Below, one piece after another: positions 38,801-49,582 of a stretch of 64,000 nt of DNA (position 1 is the stretch's first letter; each line of letters opens with the position of its first letter). Source of the DNA: Lumbricus rubellus (lineage: Eukaryota > Annelida > Clitellata > Crassiclitellata > Lumbricidae); assembly GCA_945859605.1 (NCBI GenBank), contig OX243812.1:804001-868000 (forward strand). The letters are read 5' to 3'. The notes under the pieces are model-generated. The model saw only the letters and a program-made list of their open reading frames with translations. It had not been told where the DNA came from and did no database searches. The translations under genes and the position numbers were made by a program.

Positions 38801-39987
38801 TATGTGCTTACAGAAGGAGAGTTCTTGGTCTAAGATGACTCCAAGGTCACGGACCGAGGTAGAGAAAGTTACAAGAGGAAACTCATGTGCGAGAGCAGCC
38901 AAGTCAATCTTGGCCAGCTGCTGGCGAGTTCCCAGCCATATGAATTGCGTTTTCAGAGAATTAAGTCGCAGCCGATTTGACGAGAGCCAGGAAGTAAGGG
39001 TGTCAGAAGCGCAGACCATAAGGCGGACAGTTTTGGCAGCGTCCTCTGCAAAGCAATGGGAGTATGACTGCACATCATCTGCATAGGAGTGGCTTCGCAG
39101 TGAACAAGAAGCGAGCAAAGAGTTAATGTCCGCAGTGAAGAGGATATAGAGCAAGGGCCCTAGAACAGAACCTTGCGGAAGGCCGACTGGAACGGGGATC
39201 CAAGGGGAGCGAGTGGAGAGAAAGACAGTGGAAGAGGAGCGGTCTGTTAGATAGGAAGTTAACCAGTCAAGGGGCAGAGCAGAGATGCCAAAAGAAGTGG
39301 AAAGTCGGCGAATAAGAATGGTGTGATCGACAGTGTCGAAGGCAGCACTCACGTCGTAGAGGGCCAAAAGGGTTACCTGCGATCTGTCTATAGCGCTATA
39401 GACCTCAGTGAGAAGATGGAGAAGAAGGGTCTCAGTGGAGTGTCCCTTACGGAAGCCAGATTGGAAAGGTGGAAGAAGCATATTAGAGTCTAGATACATG
39501 AACAGTTGAGAAGCAACAAGCTTTTCGATAATTTTAGATAAAAATGTAACATTAGCTATGGGTCTATAGCTAGACGGTAGAAGAGGATCAAGTCCCGGCT
39601 GCTTCAGGATCGGCGTGATGATCGACCGTTTCTGGGAAGCAGGTAGAATGCCATCACGAAGCGAGGCATTACACATGTAGGCCTACGAGTGAACAATTTA
39701 CTATTAACAATCGTCGCGAATGAGAATTATAAGCTTTAGCTTTTTAAATGAAATCCCGTTTAATTAAAATTACAATAATAAGGTTCCCTCACATCATACA
39801 TAATCAGGCATGGAAGAATAATTATTGTGATAAACCTGCATATTTTCTTAGCAGCTCCGTTGGTAGCCACTTCGTCATTATTAAACCTGCATGTTATCTT
39901 CGAAGCGCCGATGTCATGCACTCCTCTAAACTCAAAAGTCTCAATGTACGTTGACTTTATAGGATTTCTGTGAAACCACTCCGCCAT
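26845..39987 (-). CDS. BROX: BROX homologue: BRO1-domain, ESCRT-III-associated protein (10 exons)
   Basis: Exons on the minus strand: 39987-39887, 37308-37123, 34227-34132, 33712-33640, 32011-31903, 31325-31236, 30541-30456, 28827-28746, 28028-27878 and 27061-26845. All phases join to 396 residues, against about 411 in vertebrate BROX. Recognisable segments in order: MAEWFHRNPIKST at the start, SELCYTRSQLIDLL, ISILFNVAMWFSEHAS, EVHKCLRIASGLYTLIK, IIDTYIHQCTAEAQE, IGRAIELKHDSAIISSLAHE, WWGQKWQKYLQFKAEIYFAY, YRGETLLAQDKCGAAIRCLQ, DNLFFRRLAPIVQRSLEKYE, then KATFGVATPEEF. The family binds CHMP4 through the BRO1 domain and acts at the nuclear envelope and in membrane repair. Vertebrate BROX ends in a CAAX box; this reading ends NAPRNFVM without one. 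Donors after exons 1 and 2 are weak (gtttaa, gttaaa). Confidence 0.88.
28200..28545. mobile_element. hAT-like MITE (346 bp) in a BROX intron
   Basis: Ends tggggctgta and tgcagcccta are inverted copies. They are flanked on both sides by the perfect 8-bp duplication gttagaac (28192-28199 and 28546-28553). The interior repeats cgaatagt/attcgg motifs. There is no coding capacity. Confidence 0.85.
29501..29666 (+). mobile_element. Older 5'-degraded SINE copy
   Basis: Shares ttcggcgtgaaactcc, gcctctgagtag and cttgaaggggc with the better SINE copy about 360 bp downstream. The tRNA-like head is not recognisable. It runs into a (CATA)n tail. Confidence 0.6.
29669..29822 (+). repeat. (CATA)n microsatellite at a SINE 3' tail
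   Basis: About 37 catac units directly following the degraded SINE copy. The His-Thr-Tyr-Ile frames across it are compositional. Confidence 0.95.
29828..30031 (+). mobile_element. tRNA-derived SINE with LINE-like 3' tail
   Basis: The head carries a Pol III A box (tggtctagtgg, 29839-29849) and a perfect B box (ggttcgaatcc, 29882-29892). A body with ccttgggcaagtccttcac follows. The 3' part, gggagcgcttctgagtag to cttgaaggggcgctata, closely matches the complement of the LINE tail at 38.17-38.22 kb. It ends in a catac repeat. Confidence 0.8.
30032..30270 (+). repeat. (CATA)n microsatellite at a SINE 3' tail
   Basis: About 58 catac units beginning exactly at the SINE 3' end, with a few variants near 30222-30262. 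Confidence 0.95.
30611..30890 (-). mobile_element. 3' fragment of a CR1/L2-like LINE
   Basis: The minus-strand translation contains RTATMKNRACSVDGPVVWNG, the conserved end of LINE reverse transcriptase ORFs; the LINE at 38.3 kb has the equivalent RTATMQRRAYSVVGPAIWNG. It is followed by the degenerate tail agcctcttcc to cagagactctcccg. Confidence 0.7.
31598..32140 (+). repeat. Dispersed duplication around a BROX exon
   Basis: About 55 bp containing ataacgtcacatgtggctaa and aagcacaatgtta occurs at 31603 and again at 32089, on either side of the BROX exon at 31903-32011. Shorter atgtggctaatgttacatg fragments lie between. Confidence 0.6.
32546..32845. mobile_element. Inverted-repeat element (300 bp)
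   Basis: Ends caaggccgtatccagg and cctagctacggccttg form an imperfect terminal inverted repeat. The interior has two copies of a catttcgggggtgtt-like stretch. No clean target duplication was seen. Confidence 0.55.
32958..33307. mobile_element. hAT-like MITE (350 bp) in a BROX intron
   Basis: Perfect 15-bp terminal inverted repeat catgggcggagactt, flanked on both sides by the 8-bp duplication gttgcaaa (32950-32957 and 33308-33315). Non-coding. Confidence 0.88.
35025..36443. mobile_element. hAT-like element (1.4 kb) hosting a nested MITE
   Basis: Ends gcagggtctcaaacatgcgg and gagtttgagacccctg, with cggcccgcgaga motifs just inside both ends. The flanks ccttagcg and ccttagcc form an 8-bp duplication with one mismatch. 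About a third of its length is the inserted element at 35523-36021. No transposase frame. Confidence 0.75.
35523..36021. mobile_element. MITE with 26-bp perfect terminal inverted repeat (499 bp)
   Basis: The left end gggccgtccataaagtatg extends through tcacgct, and the right end is its exact complement. Flanked by caaag on both sides (35518-35522 and 36022-36026). A 45-bp segment beginning gaccccccctcccccctgtc repeats in direct orientation near each end. Confidence 0.88.
36615..37025. mobile_element. Inverted-repeat element (411 bp) with internal gagactttatttcg repeats
   Basis: Ends agccggtgtcgcg and cgtgacaccggct are near-complementary. The interior carries several copies of gtctcccccc and ggagactttatttcg in both orientations, so it could fold on itself. 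Target duplication not evident. Confidence 0.65.
38152..39680 (-). mobile_element. 5'-truncated CR1/L2-like LINE, reverse transcriptase frameshifted
   Basis: The minus-strand frame from 39676 encodes the reverse transcriptase core: YRPIANVTFLSKIIEK, FQSGFRKGHSTE, DVSAAFDTVDH, GLPQGSVLGPLL and the catalytic SYADD box. Near 38820 the frame is lost. The expected C-terminal part continues in other frames (VHAFVCSRLDYC, then DDLHWLPLQQRIAYRVSC and RAYSVVGPAIWNGLP to 38203), so there is at least one frameshift and the copy is dead. The 5' half, including any endonuclease, is missing. The 3' tail forms a hairpin (gcgcctct with agaggcgc) and ends in a short (TTGA)n run, as in CR1/L2 types. Inserted in BROX intron 1 on the same strand as the gene. 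Confidence 0.85.
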
Positions 39988-42435
39988 TAGAATTTGCAAA
40001 ATAAAGGTTTTCTATAAACAATTTTGAAAATTACTCATAGCACACGCTATATATAGGCCTATAGAGTCCTTGACATTACACTTCCCTGTACGTTTTGTCA
40101 TACCGAAGATAACATAACAAATAAATAATCAGATGCACGTAGGCTTACCATTGATGATGTCATAATTATGGAATGGAAGAATCTGTAGACTGTAGGTCTG
40201 CTGTAACCGAACGCCGTTAAATCATAGCTCTGCATTTAATTAATAATGAGATCAGCCCTCGATAAACAATAAAATTGACAGTCAATAATAATAGGCCTAA
40301 TTAAAATTGCATGATGGAATTTCAAAATACCCATCAATCACTTCGTGACTTTATGGAGTCAATTCAATTTTCGTTTATTCAAAACTTCAGGACGACTTTT
40401 CCGTCTGTGAACTCATAAATGACACCAATGGTCTTTGTAATCACACAGTAGGCCTAAGCTAGGCTATTGTTAATCTGAATTCAACTAAAGCTACTGCTGC
40501 TTAAGTTGTATTTTTTATATAAAATTATTCATCACTAGAAGCCTATGCTGTAGCCAACAAATTGAGCTGATATTGTTTCTTTTAGCTTCAGACGAATCCA
40601 TTGACTGCCATCAGCTTATTGATTTATCTTGGCGACGTTTGTTGGCGTTAGAGACCATTGACGCCTAGAATAAAGCATCGCCTAATGATTCGCTGTTTAG
40701 TTGGGAATGAACTGGAAACAGATGCTCCAGCTCGCACACCGCATGGTTATTCCTAGATCTAACGGTCGTTTTGCTAAGGGAAGTTATGTGTTTGAGAACT
40801 GTAGACAGTGTAGAGTTCTCAAAATAATTTGTAAAACATAGCTATTTCAGGCTTTCCACAAAACAGATAGCTAGACCACGATTAAATGAATAGGCCTATC
40901 GGGCAACGCTTCGAATGCTATTTCTTACGGAATCAATCAGAAATTGGCCAGCTTAATGATACTTTGGTCTTAAAATATGCGTACGTAGGTCTACGCACAT
41001 ACGTAGGCTATAAGATGATGGACTGAGCCGTCGATCTCAAGCAGATAATAGGAGACCCCTAACCTCGAAACGTTAATTAATCAGTGACCAATTTTGTGAA
41101 CTTAAAGAACAGAGATGTATAAACTGTTTTAGTCGGACCAATGAAGGGTTGCGTTTATGGTTTGGCTCAAAGAAATGACAACAGACATCGAGCAAAAGAC
41201 ACTTACAAATTAATGAACCGTTGTATCATCCTTGCGCAATATAAATGGACAGTGTTGAAATTTATTGGTCTTTACTTCGGAAATTGGCTACTAGAACATT
41301 TAATTACTGATAGGCCTACTGCAAGTCATGGCTCAGTTTTGATTCTTTAACTCTCTGTCTTTGAAAGAAGCTGTCACCAACTAGGCCTACTCAATCTCAA
41401 ATTGCAGCTGTTAATCCCTCTCCTCCACCAAATGACAAACAAGTTTGATGACATTTCTATATATTTTTGCTGTTAGTGTTCGTCCCATTCTACAATTTTT
41501 TATGACAGCCTTATATTCCTTATTTATTTATTCACTGTCCAGAATTATTTTCTTCAAATTTATCATCCTAAGTCCTAAATTGTCCAATGTCCTTTCAAGG
41601 TTTCAGTTAATTTACACTGCTTCAGCGCCATCAAAGTACAAGAAATATTTCTAAAAAAATTTCTATATCAAGTTCTTGTACTAGTAAAAATCTGAAGTAT
41701 CATTTTTAACAAGCAACATATACTTATTGGTAACAGTTAAAAAGTTTAGCTTTCAACTGTTCATGTCAAGCATTGACTACGAGGACTCATGCTAAGGCCT
41801 ACAAATTGATTTTGTAAAAAAAATATTGATAAATGTTAACTGTAATGGTTTACTGTTTAGATCTTGACAGAATTTAATTATAATGTAATCAAGTGACATC
41901 AGACTGCCGGGTAACAGTTATAAATAGGAAAATGAGGACATCATAATTAGAAATTTATTTTGCGCAGTTTGTCGAATCTCCTAAACCCCACCATATGCAA
42001 CGGTACACAAACCTGGTGACATCTCTCTGGTTATGTAATAGATGGACAGCCCCCTTGTAGACATCTTGTACCCAAAGCTAAATTCAACAAAGCCAACTGT
42101 ACCAATTCTGCAAAACGTTTATTTAAACAATATCAAACTTCCACCGTGAAAAATTTTCACTAGGTCTCAGTTTTAAAGTGTCCAATTTTGTGTTCAAACC
42201 ATGATTAGATCGTAAAAGTCTCCAACACATACTAATCAAGAAAATGCAAGTCACAATTAAAGCATAAATTCTTTGGAAAGTGATTAAACTTACAAAATCC
42301 ACACATAGCTTTTAAACCAGATTACAATCATCAAGCCAAATGCTTTTGAACACAAGTCTTGATTGATGTCCATGTTCGTGCAAAAATTAAAAATCACTTG
42401 AACTTGAAATGGTTGAATTCGGAAGTGAGTTTGGA
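39988..42435. other. Intergenic region between BROX and cyclophilin, no gene seen
   Basis: 2.4 kb of AT-rich sequence. It should hold the BROX promoter and the cyclophilin 3' end. On the minus strand AATAAA at 42118-42123 is a candidate cyclophilin polyadenylation signal. No convincing BROX TATA box was seen. Confidence 0.5.
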
Positions 42436-45400
42436 TTACAGCTGCCCAGAGTTTTTGATTGCGACCGGCTGTGAGGTCTTTCCCGACTGCGATCCAACAG
42501 CTTCCATCTTCTTAACAATATCTAATCCCTCGACGACTTGTCCGAACACAACGTGCTTACCATCCAACCTGGAAAAGACAAACATTCCAGTTAGAACTGT
42601 AACACAATAAAAACGATTTCAAAACAGAAACAAAATATTTCCATAACAAAGAAAAATATTCCAAGCACAGATGTAACAGAAAGTATATCTAGTAATAGCT
42701 AAAAGAACATTAGTAAATGTAATGAGATCTTTAAAAATGTGCATGTTTCTGGTCTGTCAGATTGTAATATGCAGTTACCAAAATGTGTTATATCAACTTT
42801 TCTTATACAATTTGTGCATATTTATTAAACACCCACACCCAAAACTAACACAGAAACAAAACACTGTAAAACACTGAATTCACAATCCATACACCTGGAT
42901 GGCTAGTTCTCACCCATGGCAAAATAACTTGCCCTCGAAACATAATTTTATGGGCTCAGCACTCATGCATTGCAGAGTTCAATGGATGAATTTTAGAAAA
43001 GTCTTTACAGTAGGATTTGAAAACAGTCTTTTATACCTAGCAAATAATATGTTTAAACAAATATAAACAGAAGCCTACAGTAAAATACATGCTTCAAAGA
43101 TGACTTTAGCTAAATAGTCATTGTAAAGGGGGTGGAGAATCTTGCTAGCATGCACTCATAAAGGAGTCAACAAAATGTCTGGGTGCATAACACTGCGTAG
43201 GCTATGGGTGGAGCTCGAAAATATGATTTTTTGCACACATAACATATGGATGACCCCTCAATTTTCAGTCTCGAGAAGGAAACTCAAAGCTACAAGTTTA
43301 GCTACCTGGTTAAATTCAAATCTGACCACACCAAACAGCTTTGTCAGGCAGAAGCATGAAATGAAAGTGCCAGATTAAATCACTAGCAAACTAAGGCCAA
43401 TACAGTTCCAATACAGTTTCTATGGTCCGAAAACCTCTAAAATGCATGTAATTTGTTTATTGTTAGACAAAACTAGAAATTGCTGCTCAGATAGCTGTAC
43501 TTTGAAACTGACTTTGGCAGCGGACAAGGACCCTGGATGTTAACATTTTTCTATGTAGGGACCCAAAAAAACAAAATCCCTCGGTACCAGCACACCTCCG
43601 GGACCACCCTAACCCTTCAGCCACTTCCTGCCTTCAAAAGCCATCATTTCTTCTTGTCCCTCAAGCACTTAAATATCTAACTCCATTTTCCTCTGGTGGC
43701 TGATTATCCGCGCCTAAGATTCACATGTCGGTGCGACTTTGCACATGTTACTATTTAATAAAAATAATAATAAAGGGACCTGCAACACCACAAACAAGAA
43801 AGTGAAATGAAGACTGGCAAGTACACCACAAAATGAAGAAAGAGTATCTGTAAATGAAGAAACAAGTACGCACCACGTTGTTTTGGCCGTGCAGATGAAG
43901 AACTGTGATCCATTCGTGTTCTTGCCAGCATTGGCCATCGACAGAATTCCTGCATAATCCAAAACAACAGCTCAGTAATATTATAACAAAATACCATGAT
44001 CAGCAACTCAACAATCATAGTTGCAATGACAACTGCCATCCAACAACATTCTTGAAGAAACGTTGTGTCAACAACTAAAATTCAATCACTTCCCATATGG
44101 CCTCCGTCTAATTTTCAGAATGGCACCCGTCTAATATTCAGAATGGCACATGTGACAGAACATGACGTCGATTAACAACCAAGTGAAAGAATTGATCAAT
44201 GTCTCTGCACATTAACCATTTTGGGAAGGGTGGTTCAAACCAGTCTCTCAACAGTACAACGAATGTGCTCAATTTATTTTTTCACGTGTCTCACATGCAA
44301 TATTTTGCTACAAAGCTACTGGTTTTTCAATCTGGAATAAAATTTCTCAAGAAGTCAGGCAATCTCCATCACTATCACTGCTTAACAAAAAGTTAGAAGC
44401 AAAGAATCTAAGGCCCCACTCCCACCATTCTGCATAGTAATAAATAGGGTGCTCTCAGTTCCATTTTCAAAAACTGCAACCATATGAAAGAGCCTTTTCC
44501 ACAGTAGACCCAGTGGTGTGGAATGGGCTCTCACAGGAGCTACATTTACTCAAGCGTTTTTTATTCAACTAAAAACCATGCTTTTTGCTGCGCTGGAGTG
44601 GCAAGCTTTGGTCAGAATTTCATGAATAAATGAAGGAAACCTCGAGTTTATTTTATAATTTAACTGTCAATTCATATAGCATCACCTAAAATATATTCCT
44701 CGGAGGTGCCCCAAACTAACAGCGTCAAACCACAATTGAACACAGTTTTCAAACGTCTGTGGAAAAATGAAATCAAAGAAGCTCAACCCAGAGATCACTA
44801 GATAACTTATTCGAGAAAGATCGACTGGCCATGCAGCAAAGCTTTCATGCAGCAGTTCGGAAGTTCGAGTTCAAGCCATAGGGACAACCAAGCCTACCGG
44901 TACGTAATGGGAAAGCGAACAACCTGGAACAGCAAGTGCTCACTGACACACAAAGCTCCCTGAAGATTTACAAAAGCATTAGAATCTAAAACTTAACATG
45001 TTTCTGCAGTCAGTTAGTGCAGACCAATAAAGAATGCCAAAAATGCTCATACTGAATGAACAATTAGTTACACTCGTGTAATAGCAGATTGCAAGCAAAC
45101 AACAAAATAGAGCATATTCAACGAAAAGAACAAGCACGTGTCGTCTACAAACCTGCTCCTGTGTGCTTCAGCGTGAAATTCTCATCCTCAAACTTGTTTC
45201 CATAGATGCTCTTTCCGCCAGTTCCGTCTCCGCGAGTGAAGTCTCCACCCTGGCACATGAATTCCGTAATGATGCGGTGGAACTTGCTGTCCTTGTAGCC
45301 GAAGCCCTTCTCACCCGTGCAAAGAGCACGGAAGTTCTCTATTACAAAGTTACACACACATTGAATTTCAACTCCATCACAACCTTTTGTTGTAACAATA

Positions 45401-48170
45401 TATGTGGTGACAGTAGATATCTATATATATAAAAATGAAACTTTCCAATAGTTCGTTATGAGTGTTCTCGATAACTGAAGGACCGATTGTTTTGAAAATT
45501 TTACGACACCTTCCATTCCAATAGAACCGTGTTGTATTATGCTTTTTTCCCGAAAAAACGCAGCATTTTCCACAGAAGAGAACTTTGAAATCCGTTCGGC
45601 CGCCATTTGCAAAATATACACTTCCCAACGTCCATGAGGGTTGCCAGATTTCAGAAACGTTTTTGTCGTGACATTACGTTGTAAAGTCGCCCAAAAGTCA
45701 CGAGATGACCAACTTCGATCAGGGTTGCCCAAAAGTCGCCCAAAAATTGCGATAGCGCATATGTCGCTGTCCAGGATGAAAGAAGGAAGAGTGAGGGTGA
45801 GGGGGAGGGGACGCGGACGGGAGGGGAAGGGGAACGGGGAGGGGACGGGGAGGGGGAAGAGGAACAGGGAGGGGAAGGGAGACGGGGAGTGGGAGGGGTA
45901 CGGGGAGGAGGCAGATGACGGTCTTTTCTGCCACAGCAACGCGTGGCCGGGTACAGCTAGTAATGTATAAATATTGTTTATTGTTGTTGCAAGTGCAACA
46001 ATTCTTTTCCACTTCTTGTGCTTACAAGGTCAGTAAATTCACATCGACAGCATTGAGCAATTGTAACTGAAAGACTTGATTAATCTCTCTACATTAAATC
46101 ATCCTAAGTCCTGATGTAAGACTCAAATCGTTAAGCACTCTAGCTTAATCAAGCTTTCATTCTGCCAGGTTAAAAGTCACAATATAAACTATCTTTCTTA
46201 ACTATTATATACTCCTACATTATTAAATATATATATTAATAATCCAATCTTCTCGCCGCTGCACGCGATAGGAGGCAGTGGAGAGCTCTAGTCCATGCAT
46301 GTGACCAACCGTCGCACAGCGACGTCGGTGACTGACAGGACATATATTAATAATAATTTATGTTGTAAATGATTTAACACGCAAACTATTCATTGATTTA
46401 ACATTAATTTTATAAATTTTAACAACTTAATAAAACGCAATATAATAGATTCCGGCACTGATCACACTCTGGTAGTGGCAACCCCAATCCTGGAGAATGA
46501 AGAGGGCAATGATAAGGTTACAACAAATTGTTATGTTTAACATCAATATTAAGTATTACATTATTACACTGTTATTAAACCGTAACTAACCATCTAAACA
46601 GCAATATGTTAATGATGCAAGCATTCACTACCATTACATAATTATGGCATTGATGAAGTAGAAAGCAGAACATTAACTCCGCAAAGTTGAAGTTGATTGA
46701 AAAGCCATAATCTACATGAAAGTTGCAAGTGATGTGTACTTTGCAAGTCATAATTTACATTTTAAAGACATGAAATGACATGGAGCTGTAGACAAAAAAA
46801 TTCACATACCAGCAGTCTTTGGAACAATGTCGGAACGCAGCTAGAAATGAAAAAATAAATACATCTTTTAAATTTTTGCACAGAATCATCATTCACAGAA
46901 CTTTAACAAGTTCAGCAAATTCATTTATTCAAGTATTTAGATGGCAACTCTTCATGGAAACTACTCAGTGGTGCCCCCGCAGAGTTAACCTACATCAAAA
47001 CAAATAAAATTTTCCACACAAACTCCTGAATTAAATCAGATTCTGATAATCCCATAGTTTATGGGTAAAGACGCACACGGCGTGCCCGTACTCCAAACAA
47101 TATGGCTGCCAACGAATGCAAAAAAATTAGAGCGCGACCATCGACGACATTGTTCATCAATTTAGCCTCAGTTTCAGCAAAATTAAATAAAAAAATAAAT
47201 ATATTTTCTTTAATTAAACGCCTGCAAGACGCAATGCGCTTTACATTTACAAGTTATGCAGTAATCTTAATTAAACTTAACTACCAACTGAGCAGACAGC
47301 TTTGCAATTACAATGGCGCTAATAGCAGCTTACAAATCAAATCCGGCCAACGGGGCTCGAACATGCTACCTCTCGCACTCTTGGCCAGCGTGTTAACCAT
47401 TACTCTACCGCCCCCCCCCCCCCATGACTGCACTAACCCTAAAACTAACCCTAACCGACCCTCACGACTTCTAACCTGAGCCCTAACTGACCCTCACGCT
47501 TTGCATGCTGTTATGCATGTTGCGATGTCGTCGATAGATCGCGCTCTAATTTTATTGCATTCGTTGGCAGCCATATTGTTTGGAGTACGGGCACGCAGTG
47601 TGAGTTTTTACCAGTTTATGCTGTTACATTATTGTAATGTAATCAATACACTTTACGCTGGTCTACGAATGTCCATCAAAAACGGTCGCCAATCAAGCTC
47701 ACATAATTAAAGACAAAAATTCATCAATGAAATTCTGCTTAAGCAGTAGTTATTGTCATCAATCCAACTTCTATTAACCAAATTTTTGTATGAATCCAAC
47801 TTCTGTGCATGCAAGAATTTTATCCGTCAGTTCTACTCTCATTAGGCAAAAAACGTCATCGATGCAGCTTATATCAGAGCATGGACTTCATTTCATCACA
47901 CTACAGGAAACACATATAATTGTTTTCCGTCAGCCCAGTTTCTACTGAAGTGCATAAATTTAATAAATAACTAAATAATTGATTAAAAATGGTTAACTCA
48001 TTAACTTGCCGGTCGACCGCCATTATTCCGCACGAGGTGCCGAATACCGGCATGGCATGGCAGCGAAAAAGTCTCGATAGACAAAAAATGCTGCCACTCA
48101 CCTCCATGACAACTCTTCCAATATCCTTGCCACCAATGGTGATGTCGAAGAAAACCTTCGGCAAAGCCAT
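42436..48170 (-). CDS. PPIA: Cyclophilin A, peptidyl-prolyl cis-trans isomerase (5 exons)
   Basis: Exons on the minus strand: 48170-48102, 46840-46810, 45338-45153, 43949-43874 and 42568-42436, all with GT-AG boundaries. Together 495 bp, 164 residues, the usual length of cytosolic cyclophilin A. The start is [19 protein letters not shown]. Exon 3 carries [20 protein letters not shown] and [20 protein letters not shown], exon 4 [19 protein letters not shown], exon 5 [14 protein letters not shown] and VAIKNSGQL at the end. The family's active-site Arg/Phe (FHRII), Gln (FMCQGG), Phe (QFFI), Trp (TTW) and His (GKHVVFG) are all present, so the enzyme should be active and able to bind cyclosporin. 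There is no signal peptide. Introns 1 and 2 contain a foldback element and a Helitron. Confidence 0.95.
44440..44600 (+). mobile_element. LINE reverse transcriptase C-terminal remnant
   Basis: The plus-strand translation [20 protein letters not shown] matches the RAYS..GP.IWNGLP motif at the end of CR1/L2-like ORFs. It is a short remnant in cyclophilin intron 3. Confidence 0.55.
45420..45960 (+). mobile_element. Non-autonomous Helitron (541 bp) in cyclophilin intron 2
   Basis: Begins TCTATATATATAAAAATGAA and ends GCCGGGTACAGCTAG, inserted between A (45419) and T (45961), as Helitrons do. A hairpin (gccac..gtggc) lies just before the 3' end. It contains a purine-rich minisatellite of ggggagggga type (about 45790-45915) and the repeated phrase gttgcccaaaagtcgcccaa. 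No Rep/helicase coding. Confidence 0.85.
47064..47612. mobile_element. Foldback element with ~95-bp inverted repeats and 8-bp target duplication
   Basis: The left arm (gcgtgcccgtactccaaaca, then atggctgccaacgaatgcaa) and the right arm, its complement, are imperfect inverted repeats of about 95 bp. The flanks are identical: agtttatg at 47056-47063 and 47613-47620. The centre holds a poly-C run and several ccctaac / gaccctcacg motifs. Located in cyclophilin intron 1. Confidence 0.82.
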
Positions 48171-48294
48171 CTTGCTAAGATGTCGAACGAAGAAAAGTAA
48201 AGGAGGAATTTTGGCGACAATTTTTGCAACCTCTGACCGCAGACCGGCAACTAGTAGGACGCATACAAAGGGCAGAACCGAACAGCGACGCCCC

Positions 48295-48302
48295 TATTTA
48301 TA
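48295..48302 (-). promoter_or_regulatory. TATA box of the cyclophilin A gene
   Basis: TATAAATA on the minus strand, about 125 bp upstream of the ATG at 48170. This predicts a start site near 48270 and a 5' leader of about 95 bases. Confidence 0.6.
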
Positions 48303-49582
48303 GAAAACACCGGCGCCCGCGTCTGCCACTATATACGTCCGCATTGTAATTTCATAAAACAACTATTAAATAATTTTTTTAAAATTCAGATTTCACTAGA
48401 TTTCTTGGCTATTTATTGTTGTAAAATATTAATGAATATTTTGTTTGAGCAATATTTGATGATTTTGGAATTATGAAGAACTATGTTATGTAGAGCGCAT
48501 TGATATTTAGTTGAAGGTGAAGTAGCCTACCGAGATTTAAAAATTACGGATGAGTCGGATGTAGGTCATTCATTCTCTTAACGCAGGGCTGTGAATCTTG
48601 AAATCAGGCCAGATGATCGAAGGCCTGTTATTGATTAAATAAATTTTAATCCAAATTATTATCTTCCGCAATCCCATTGCAATTTTTTTTAATTATTTGA
48701 GCTCAGTGTAATTGTTACGAGCGCTCGGTATGTAGCCTAAATCTTATAAGAAAAAGCAGAGATCTGCTTATCAACTGGCGCTTTCGCGAGATTATTTTTC
48801 GCCTCTCAATGCTGGCTTTGGCTTAATGATTTTAAATTATAAGGTCTAACACGCTCAGTAAACATGGACTTTAGGGGCTGTCCATACGATACGAGATTAC
48901 GAACGCAAGGAGGGGCGGGGCAACCGGATTTAGACGATTTTTGTGGACTACACCATGCGCAGGGAAACTAGGGGCAAGATGGACCCTTGGGTATGATGGA
49001 TCCCGTCAAGTTAAGGTATCTATGATATCGCCACCTTCCGAATGAACTTTAATTAGTGTATAATCCTACTATTGGCGACTTGGTGATTAGTCCTAACTAA
49101 ACGGCCGAAACGACATTTTTTCGTTTTCTACGATGAAAGTTTTGTTTTTCGACCAGTCTGATCTTATTTCAAGGAGACAGCAATCTGCTAAGTATTCAAT
49201 TGCGCATTTTGACAGACAGTTGATGCAAGTAGGCCGTAGGTATCTTGTAAAGCACCCTCTTGACTGCATCACAAAAGTTCATTTAATTGATTTGTTCGCG
49301 TTCAAGTCGAATTGCTTATTAAGTGCTGTAATATGCCAAGCAAATTTCTGTCCAGGTTAACGGCCTCTGTTGTCACAGACCCTGGTCAAATCGGATCCAT
49401 CCATCCATCATGTCTTGGCAATTAAACGCGCAAACATTTCATTCGCCATTTTTTTATAAATGAAACCTAGGCCTATGTGTGACTCTTAATTAAAAAATAA
49501 TAGGCCTAGACAAGAAATGTAGGCTATTAACAGTTCGCCACGCAGGAGTCGATCGTCTAGTGCAAGACTTGTTTTTTGTTAA
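48303..49582. other. Upstream of cyclophilin, no gene seen
   Basis: AT-rich sequence. A small open frame at 49133-49360 (+) has no recognisable features. aggggctgtccatacgata at about 48883 looks like one end of an inverted-repeat element, with no partner found. Confidence 0.4.

Noticed and set aside
47400..47500. Internal telomeric repeat (ccctaaccctaa-like)
   Set aside because: Only a few degenerate copies within a foldback element; no true telomere array.
47989..48303. Plus-strand open frame opposite cyclophilin exon 1
   Set aside because: Antisense shadow of the cyclophilin first exon and promoter.
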